From: Robiginitomaculum sp.
GTDB lineage: Bacteria > Pseudomonadota > Alphaproteobacteria > Caulobacterales > Maricaulaceae
DNA length: 8,804 bases
Reading direction: 5' to 3'
Assembly: GCA_002733385.1 (NCBI GenBank)
Contig: NVVO01000021.1
Span: 49,790-58,593, forward strand
Shown one piece after another: positions 8,201 through 8,804 of this stretch. Below the pieces are notes generated by a model. The model was not told the origin of the DNA, made no database searches, and was given only the letters and a program-made list of their open reading frames with translations. Both the position numbers and the translations under genes were made by a program. Within the stretch, counting starts at the first letter, position 1, and the number at the start of each line of letters is the position of its first letter.

Positions 8201-8349
8201 GTGATACATTCGTATTGCGTGTGGGTGTCAACAATGTGTTCCACACACCTCCGCCACTGACCAATAATAACAGCCTAGGCCTTCTTGGTGGTATAGGTTA
8301 CGATCTTGGCGGTCGTACATTATTTGCGAACGTCACGAAGAAGTTTTAA
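5221..8349 (+). CDS. TonB-dependent outer-membrane receptor
   Basis: A 1042-residue active importer of the outer membrane, driven by TonB-ExbBD; the ligand is unknown. The GTG start is followed by a signal peptide (MRKSLIEKLL, a hydrophobic run, then TAYA-Q at about 29/30). Next comes a strongly acidic linker (DEDDEDED at about 43-50), a TonB-box-like DVIVVTGSR (56-64) and the plug domain (about 65-200). The plug is recognised by the SATASLRGLNPGRTLVLVNGRR and VEVLLDGASSVYGSDAVAGVVNYVL blocks. The rest is the 22-strand-type beta-barrel, ending GGRTLFANVTKKF with the C-terminal Phe needed for barrel insertion. The conserved LRGTYGTSFRAPNLGEQF segment is present. All ten cysteines fall in five close pairs (265/282, 487/501, 682/721, 816/827, 966/974), probably disulfides in extracellular loops. 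The length exceeds siderophore receptors (about 700) and fits the large receptors of Caulobacterales and sphingomonads. No adjacent gene suggests the ligand. A strong terminator follows, so it is likely monocistronic. Confidence 0.96.
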   Translation: MRKSLIEKLLQSTIIAGFAFTGATFTAYAQTADDQPITVTTTDEDDEDEDSADGRDVIVVTGSRLRRTEFTSASPLQVIDGELARDLGLVDAADLLGQTTVVQGQQISTGLSTSAGALTDSGPGSATASLRGLNPGRTLVLVNGRRLAPAGVRGAPSAPDLNLIPGTLVSRVEVLLDGASSVYGSDAVAGVVNYVLRDDFEGIQLDVFATVPSLPGNAGNREVFTATAGVSNDRGFIGLAVEHSRSAGFAEGVLGSFYEPYANGCRSSYAQGASGTVYASRCTGSFGAGAAISPVGFVGFRNGANEPGLPPNFFRIAIAADLIQPDSINGQALLLFPEELEATFRPDFQRTSIFSVGEYDTGLYGDMTAYFEASHAWRETNTNTSGQGAIELPGTYPLNQFGGQTTLFYGNRFVNDTDVAQTRLIGGLRGDLPFLESAGLKNWAFDAYWSYSRSSGQDRVQGIPFLPRLEQTLANTVVDPITGVATCTSRAIAGEGQSVGCRPLDFFEPGFLFGGRFADPADNAYLFPNRLTNTVVKQSLFSGYLSGDLFDIPTGGTAVAGFGGELREDIIETDTSLAGDFLGFFDDPGSNGTRTLREVFGEIELPLIKDRPGVHLLTVNLAGRYTDEDNFGAEATYSVKGQYAPVEWLTLRGTYGTSFRAPNLGEQFGGAVTGFGNPSDPCRTPGITVPFTDFDNDPNTPDTRNYNPALELRDATVLQNCLNGGGPFNLEATDPFSLGIRGLNGSSPVFLGAPTRVASGSNPDLRAETSVAYTFGGTFDQPWTDKFDLQLAVTYFSITVNDEVDTLSAATITNRCYNSIGLTDPLCAFVTRDPRVAGVPESGEISFVSALNLNLGSQVVEGIDYNVEFGFDFKPEFIPFIDAPIDYNLIVRATQSLTQTEEQIQIDGTIIDDDLGEFGNPEWRLNFTNVFSYKDFGFIWQSRYLGSQIEDNADPEDVVDSFFSLCTQAGDSPCLSFDNLADYWIHNASVTYRRDTFVLRVGVNNVFHTPPPLTNNNSLGLLGGIGYDLGGRTLFANVTKKF

Positions 8350-8412
8350 TTAAGAGTTATAGTCTGCGGAGGCGACAAGCGCTTCTAGGATGAATTAACT
8401 ATTATGAATAAG

Positions 8413-8441
8413 AAGGCGGTCTTAGGGCCGCCTTTTTTATT
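8413..8441 (+). terminator. Intrinsic terminator of the receptor gene
   Basis: A 9-bp stem (AAGGCGGTC at 8413-8421, GGCCGCCTT at 8426-8434, one G-T pair) closes a 4-nt TTAG loop. A run of T's follows (8435-8438, then ATT). It lies 64 bp after the receptor stop and is a textbook rho-independent terminator on the plus strand. Confidence 0.9.
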
Positions 8442-8518
8442 GCCGGGTTGGTATATAAGCAGGAAGAGCATATAAGCTCAAGTAAAGCAGAGTGCACCAA
8501 TGTGTTTGCTGGCACAAT
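8442..8518. other. Intergenic stretch, no gene seen
   Basis: Between the terminator and the repeat cluster I see no reading frame with a ribosome site and no tRNA. There is only a short inverted repeat, GAGC/GCTC at 8466-8479, of doubtful meaning. Confidence 0.5.
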
Positions 8519-8545
8519 GTAAGCGAATTTTACGAGTGTCGGTCT
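8519..8545 (+). repeat. Partial, diverged copy of the repeat core (27 bp)
   Basis: Starts GTAAGCGA and ends GTGTCGGTCT. It matches the core of the two full repeats (8643-8669 and 8757-8783) at 26 of 27 positions; the only difference is A at 8527 against G at 8651. The flanking hairpin and the downstream part of the full repeat are absent here. It lies 124 bp from the next copy, against 114 bp between the two full copies. Confidence 0.8.
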
Positions 8546-8603
8546 CGTGCTTTTCATGGAAACCCCAAACAAAAGTGCGGCGTCCTGCCCTTGGGGGCGC
8601 GTA

Positions 8604-8690
8604 GTGCCCGTAATTGATTGAGAATCAATTACAACGAAGCGCGTAAGCGAGTTTTACGAGTGTCGGTCTAGGAACAAATAGAGGAAACGA
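8604..8690 (+). repeat. Direct repeat, full copy 1 (87 bp)
   Basis: Begins GTGCCCGTAATTG and ends GAGGAAACGA. It is identical along all 87 positions to 8718-8804. All three forward frames and the reverse frames I checked contain stops within the unit, so it is not coding. It contains a perfect hairpin (8610-8632) and a second weaker stem (CGTAA at 8642-8646 with TTACG at 8654-8658). A 27-bp spacer (8691-8717) of unrelated AT-rich sequence separates it from copy 2. Confidence 0.95.
8610..8632. repeat. Perfect 10-bp hairpin inside repeat copy 1
   Basis: GTAATTGATT, a 3-nt GAG loop, then AATCAATTAC: exact inverted arms. The same structure recurs at 8724-8746 in copy 2. The stem is AT-rich and not followed by a T-tract, so it is not a standard terminator. 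It could be a protein-binding dyad or an RNA/DNA hairpin. Confidence 0.85.
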
Positions 8691-8717
8691 TCATTAGCTA
8701 TCTTATGATAAAGTTCT

Positions 8718-8804
8718 GTGCCCGTAATTGATTGAGAATCAATTACAACGAAGCGCGTAAGCGAGTTTTACGAGTGTCGGTCTAGGAACAAATAGAGGAA
8801 ACGA
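8718..8804 (+). repeat. Direct repeat, full copy 2 (87 bp, reaches the window edge)
   Basis: Identical to copy 1 (8604-8690) at a fixed offset of 114 bp. The window ends on the last base that matches copy 1's segment. The true right boundary of the unit, and whether more copies follow, cannot be seen. Confidence 0.95.

Noticed and set aside
8404..8475. Short frame starting ATG at 8404 through the terminator
   Set aside because: It runs through the terminator hairpin, has no ribosome site and shows no protein-like composition.
8556..8621. 21-codon reading frame (ATG at 8556) running into repeat copy 1
   Set aside because: No ribosome binding site precedes it, and it crosses the repeat boundary. 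The second copy has no equivalent upstream part, so a real peptide is unlikely.
8610..8632. Fur box near an iron-type receptor
   Set aside because: The dyad is 10-3-10 and lies downstream of the receptor terminator. It does not match the 7-1-7 Fur pattern and no gene start follows it.
8604..8804. CRISPR array
   Set aside because: The repeat is 87 bp with internal stems and only one 27-bp spacer is visible; there are no cas genes. Repeat length is far outside the CRISPR range.
8604..8804. Integron attC sites or a diversity-generating retroelement template/variable pair
   Set aside because: No GTTRRRY/RYYYAAC core pair is present, no integrase or reverse transcriptase is in the window, and the two copies show no adenine-specific differences.

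Overview
This window looks like chromosomal DNA from an alphaproteobacterium, probably an aquatic member of the Hyphomonadaceae / Maricaulales / Caulobacterales type. The basis is moderate GC content, a very large TonB-dependent receptor of the style common in those groups, a small exported protein with the RLACYD and NGQVW motifs, and overall protein style. This assignment is inference from appearance, not from a search.

Layout. Positions 1-4237 are four tightly packed genes on the minus strand, transcribed right to left: an ATP-grasp-fold protein (4237-3305), an LACTB2-like metallo-beta-lactamase-fold hydrolase (3312-2365, overlapping its upstream neighbour by 8 bp), an ABC transporter ATPase with a DUF4162-type tail (2326-1382), and its ABC-2/NatB-type membrane permease (from a GTG at 1385, overlapping the ATPase stop by 4 bp, and running off the left edge). 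A fifth minus-strand gene (4921-4364) encodes a small exported protein of unknown function. It lies 126 bp upstream of the cluster and may or may not share its transcript.

A divergent intergenic region of about 300 bp (4922-5220) holds two perfect dyads that look like operators. It separates the minus-strand block from a single large plus-strand gene (5221-8349) for a 1042-residue outer-membrane TonB-dependent receptor. A clear intrinsic terminator follows at 8413-8441.

The last 360 bp contain no credible gene. They hold two exact 87-bp direct repeats separated by 27 bp, plus a third partial copy of a 27-bp core further upstream. Each full repeat contains a perfect 10-bp hairpin. The window ends exactly where the second copy reaches the end of the first copy's matching segment, so the array may continue or the sequence may break there.

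Functionally, the ABC pair should form an exporter of the NatAB type with unknown substrate. The hydrolase and ATP-grasp protein are translationally coupled enzymes of unknown substrate, and the receptor imports an unidentified ligand. No defence system, CRISPR array, transposase, rRNA or tRNA was seen. The most unusual element is the non-coding repeat cluster at the right end.
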